Below, piece after piece: positions 61,349 through 64,000 of a stretch of 64,000 bases of DNA. Under the pieces are notes generated by a model. It saw only the letters and a list, made by a program, of their open reading frames with translations, had not been told where the DNA came from and searched no databases. The stretch spans positions 34,396 to 98,395 of the forward strand of contig NZ_QRZF01000022.1 in assembly GCF_003464595.1 (NCBI RefSeq), given 5' to 3'. Both the position numbers and the translations under genes were made by a program. The stretch comes from Bacteroides intestinalis. Its GTDB lineage: Bacteria > Bacteroidota > Bacteroidia > Bacteroidales > Bacteroidaceae. The number at the start of each line of letters is the position of its first letter. Position 1 is the stretch's first letter.

Positions 61349-62497
61349 TTAATAATCCCTGTCCGGTAACGGCCAGAAAGAAGGTTTATTGAGAGTTGCA
61401 CCTAAATCGCGAATATCCGTACACCCTTTTTTAGCCCACTCATAACCTAACATATCCAAATAAGCAATGCGATATCCTTCCATATACAAATCACGGTTAC
61501 TTTTACCTTCCGTATCTTCCAAAAGATTACAGTCGTACGTATTGTCATACTGTACCTCACTGTTCGAAATGTAAAGGCGGTACTCGCTTACATTCATATT
61601 GACTCCCACATAGCCTATTGCCTGCTTATCCGGATTACTACAAGTAATATTGGTAGGCAGTTCCGACGGTTGCGGAGTAAACAGTCCTCCCATATCTTCA
61701 CTCAATTTCGCTTTGTTCTCATAATATTCAAACTCTCCTTTCGATAAGGCTCTTTGCTTCATCAATGTACTATAATAATACGAAACCCTGAGATTGTTGG
61801 AAGCAATGAAATAGATTTTCTTGTCCTTTATCAAATTAGTTACATTCGATTCTGTAGAACCCACAAGTGTTTTGTTCGATTCTGCATGGGTCCAGCCTCG
61901 TGCAAAGGGAGCCTTTTCATAAGTCGTCACATCATCTGTCACCGGATCATAGAACCATTGGACATAAAATGCCGTCCTCACCTCCCAGTCTTCCTCATAA
62001 GACCAAAGATAATAAGCAGGTTCATTACCCTTTGCTGCCTGTGTGGAAAGGTAGATGTAGATATTCCCGTAGTCTTCCGGCTGATTAAAAGTAACACTCT
62101 CTATGGCCGCAGTCTCTATCGGATGCTGAAGTTCAGAGGTATATGTATCCCCCTCGTACACAATCTCCGCTCCATAACGTATTTGTTGATTCAAAGGACC
62201 TATCTGTACCTGATAGCGTCCGTTACCCATGGATACCCCCTTTATACGCGAACCATCATCTCCCACAACACTGACATCAGCTACTATCTGGTTATAATCC
62301 CCGGGGATACTTTCTTCGTTTAGAGAAAAGGTACGACTCAGTGAAAATACGACAGTACTATCTGATATGATATTTCCTTCCACCACCAGTAGCCCTACAC
62401 TACCATCCGGAAGTTTTGCATCAAACTTATCAATGCAATTACTTAAAGTGATCCATAGCAAACTTGCCAGGACTAATATATTCGTTCTTCTCTTCAT
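61349..62497 (-). CDS. DUF4249 family lipoprotein
   Basis: 382 residues with lipobox WITLSNC. DUF4249 pattern: LLVVEGNIISDS after the anchor, FSLSRTFSL, VSVVGDDGSRIKGV, Y-x-W-S in PAYYLWSYEEDWEV and a C-terminal CTDIRDLGATLNKPSFWP. These lipoproteins are the constant partners of carboxypeptidase-like TonB-dependent receptors in Bacteroidetes and may act like SusD for non-glycan ligands. It starts 6 bases after the receptor stop. Confidence 0.88.
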   Translation of the reverse strand: MKRRTNILVLASLLWITLSNCIDKFDAKLPDGSVGLLVVEGNIISDSTVVFSLSRTFSLNEESIPGDYNQIVADVSVVGDDGSRIKGVSMGNGRYQVQIGPLNQQIRYGAEIVYEGDTYTSELQHPIETAAIESVTFNQPEDYGNIYIYLSTQAAKGNEPAYYLWSYEEDWEVRTAFYVQWFYDPVTDDVTTYEKAPFARGWTHAESNKTLVGSTESNVTNLIKDKKIYFIASNNLRVSYYYSTLMKQRALSKGEFEYYENKAKLSEDMGGLFTPQPSELPTNITCSNPDKQAIGYVGVNMNVSEYRLYISNSEVQYDNTYDCNLLEDTEGKSNRDLYMEGYRIAYLDMLGYEWAKKGCTDIRDLGATLNKPSFWPLPDRDY

Positions 62498-62503
62498 ACC
62501 TCT

Positions 62504-63958
62504 TTAGAATTTAATGTTATAAGTGACAAAAGGAATAGGTGCTCCGAAAATAGACATTTTGTATCCTTGTATCTTACCCTTTTCGGACACATAATAAATG
62601 GAGTAGACATTCTTCCTTCCGGTCAGGTTGTAGATACCGAAAGAAATAGAGCTATGCGTCAATAAAGTCAAATGATGGCTTGGTTCCACATTGAAGGCAA
62701 GATCGAGGCGGAAATAATCGGGAACCCGGTAGCTATTGCGGTCCGTATAATAAACCTGCATCTTCTTCAGACCTTGATCATAATATTGTCCGGCAGGAAT
62801 CGTAGTTGGACGTCCCGTACTGTAATCCATATTGAAAGACAGGCTGTAGCGACGGGTAAATTTATAGTTTCCTACCAGTTTGAAGTCATGTGGCTTGTCA
62901 TATTCCGTCGGATACCATTCGCCATTATTCACAGGACGTGCAATGCGCGGATCATTCTGGCGCAGGAAAGTACGGGAATATGTATAGCTTGCCCATCCGT
63001 TCAACTTACCGGATGGCTTCTTTACCTGGAACTCAACACCATAAGCATACCCTTCTGTGTTAATCACATCTGTTTCCAAATGATGGTTCATCACCAACTT
63101 TGCTGAACTGCGATAGTCCAGATAATCATTCAGTTTCTTGTAGTACCCCTCTACCGATAGCTCTAACATCTGACCGGGCGTGTTGTAATATGCTCCGGCA
63201 GCCAACTGCCAGCCATTCTGAGGTTTTATGTTCGTATCACTCAGCTTCCAGGTATCTGTAGGCGACATAATGGTGGTATTCGACACTTTATGAATATACT
63301 GCCGCATTGTATTAAAGCCTGCCTTGACAGAGAAATCATCATTGAAAGCATACCGGGCAGACAATCTGAATTCCGGTCCCTGGTAAGTCTTAACCACTTT
63401 TCCGTTACCAACCGATATTGAGTCAACGACAGTAGTGGAAGAAGGCAGCATACCATCCTGATAAGTACGGTAAGTACGCGGCCCCATCAGGTTGAACATG
63501 GAATAACGGATACCTGCATTTACAGATAACTTAGAAGTTACCTCCCACTGGTCTCCGATGTAAATAGCACTTTCCAATGCTTTATCCTTTTGAAGCTGAT
63601 CGAGCCTAACCAACGAGTTCTCATGCAACGGCTCGTAAGTTCCCGAATTTATATTGTAGAACTGGCTCATAAGGCCGAAATTCAACGTATGGTTATCGTC
63701 TATTTTGTAGCTGAAATCCGCTTTCCCAAACCACTGATTAATGGCAAACGACAACCGTGCAGCCGCTGTTTCTTCCACAGTTTCATCATTCCGGTAATCA
63801 TAATGGTCATAACCGAAAGAGAAATTTCCCGTTAGCTTCTCTGAGAATATACTTCTCCAGTTGGCAGAGAAGTTCATATTGTTATAGGCATACTTCTGAT
63901 TATCGTTAAAAGCAAAACGGTCGTGGCTGTAATAACCATATATATTTAATTTAACTGA
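62504..63958 (-). pseudogene. TonB-dependent receptor, C-terminal barrel only; frame broken at 63959-63961
   Basis: About 485 codons of outer-membrane barrel (YAYNNMNFSANWRSIFSEKL, landmark at the upstream end SVKLNIYGYYSHDRF) ending FGAPIPFVTYNIKF, the usual C-terminus of receptors paired with DUF4249. Going upstream, barrel-like sequence continues past the Met at 63877 to a TAA at 63959-63961. Beyond it the same frame gives only QTSNCEYNRCING to the window edge, unlike a receptor, and the other two frames also have stops there. The signal peptide, regulatory domain and plug (about 300-350 residues) are therefore not joined to this barrel. Either the gene is truncated or disrupted, or this is a recombination boundary. 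Confidence 0.7.
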
Positions 63959-64000
63959 TTATCCGTTTATGCACCTGTTATATTCGCAATTACTAGTCTG

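Noticed and set aside
1..64000. tRNA, rRNA, prophage or integrative element
   Set aside because: No cloverleaf, rRNA block, integrase, relaxase or phage gene was recognised, although I could not run a covariance search.

Overview
The window looks like chromosome of a gut Bacteroides species. Supporting signs are SusC/SusD polysaccharide-utilisation genes, lipoproteins with SPII signals, Bacteroidetes-only families (DUF4270, DUF4249, DUF3667), and promoters of the Bacteroides type (-7 TAnnTTTG with a TTTG or TTG about 18-22 bp upstream). I see no rRNA, tRNA, transposase, phage or CRISPR genes.

Layout. (1) 1-1272: the 5' part of an IlvD/Edd-family dehydratase that runs off the left edge. (2) 1472-26186, all on the minus strand: a complete N-glycan utilisation locus. 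It reads GH92, ECF sigma, FecR anti-sigma, GH92, terminator, SusC, SusD, two surface lipoproteins, GH18 endo-glycosidase, 16-bp inverted repeat, GH97, GH92, MFS transporter, GH130 phosphorylase, GH92, terminator. Catalytic residues of the GH18 and of one GH92 fall at the residue numbers I remember for EndoBT-3987 and BT3990, so this is the high-mannose N-glycan system of the BT3983-BT3994 type. Here it is joined to the genes that finish the job: import of Man-beta-1,4-GlcNAc and its phosphorolysis. (3) 26233-28284 (+): a HAD phosphatase fused to DUF3667. (4) 28387-34260 (-): a cobalamin-riboswitch operon with a BtuG-like lipoprotein, BtuB, a second BtuG-like lipoprotein and a last lipoprotein of unknown fold. 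(5) 34280-36733: a structured intergenic region with a possible small RNA, then rplU, rpmA and serS. (6) 36848-40506: a self-contained ATPase behind a palindromic operator, then a fused NfnA/NfnB-type oxidoreductase. (7) 40861-42087 (-): panC-panD. (8) 42334-49457: a degenerate starch-synthase half-protein with a DUF4270 lipoprotein (+), converging on a glycogen operon (-) of debranching enzyme, GT4 glycosyltransferase and GH57. (9) 49650-51893: rhomboid protease, MarC and a Crp-family regulator. (10) 52010-59698: a rhamnogalacturonan/pectin degradation cluster (CE12, GH105, GH28, an unrecognised secreted protein, and divergent GH42 and SGNH hydrolase). (11) 59714-63958 (-): a macroglobulin-like protein, a DUF4249 lipoprotein and the C-terminal barrel of a TonB-dependent receptor whose frame is broken at 63959-63961.

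How the parts work together. In the N-glycan locus the surface GH18 would cut the chitobiose core, SusCD and the two lipoproteins would hold and import the glycan, the GH92 enzymes and GH97 would strip mannose and glucose caps, and the MFS carrier plus GH130 would deliver the last disaccharide to the cytoplasm as mannose-1-phosphate and GlcNAc. Control is probably by the ECF sigma/FecR pair sensing through the STN domain of SusC.

Most unusual signals. Two convergent intergenic gaps each carry five contiguous degenerate 22-bp units of unrelated sequence (40590-40699 and 50323-50432), and an 11-bp (half of 22) array lies at 34437-34513. Also notable are a candidate promoter-structure-terminator RNA at 34324-34541, a catalytically dead GH18-like lipoprotein beside the active GH18, a starch-synthase N-domain that has lost its substrate lysine motif and whole second domain, and the interrupted receptor at the right edge.
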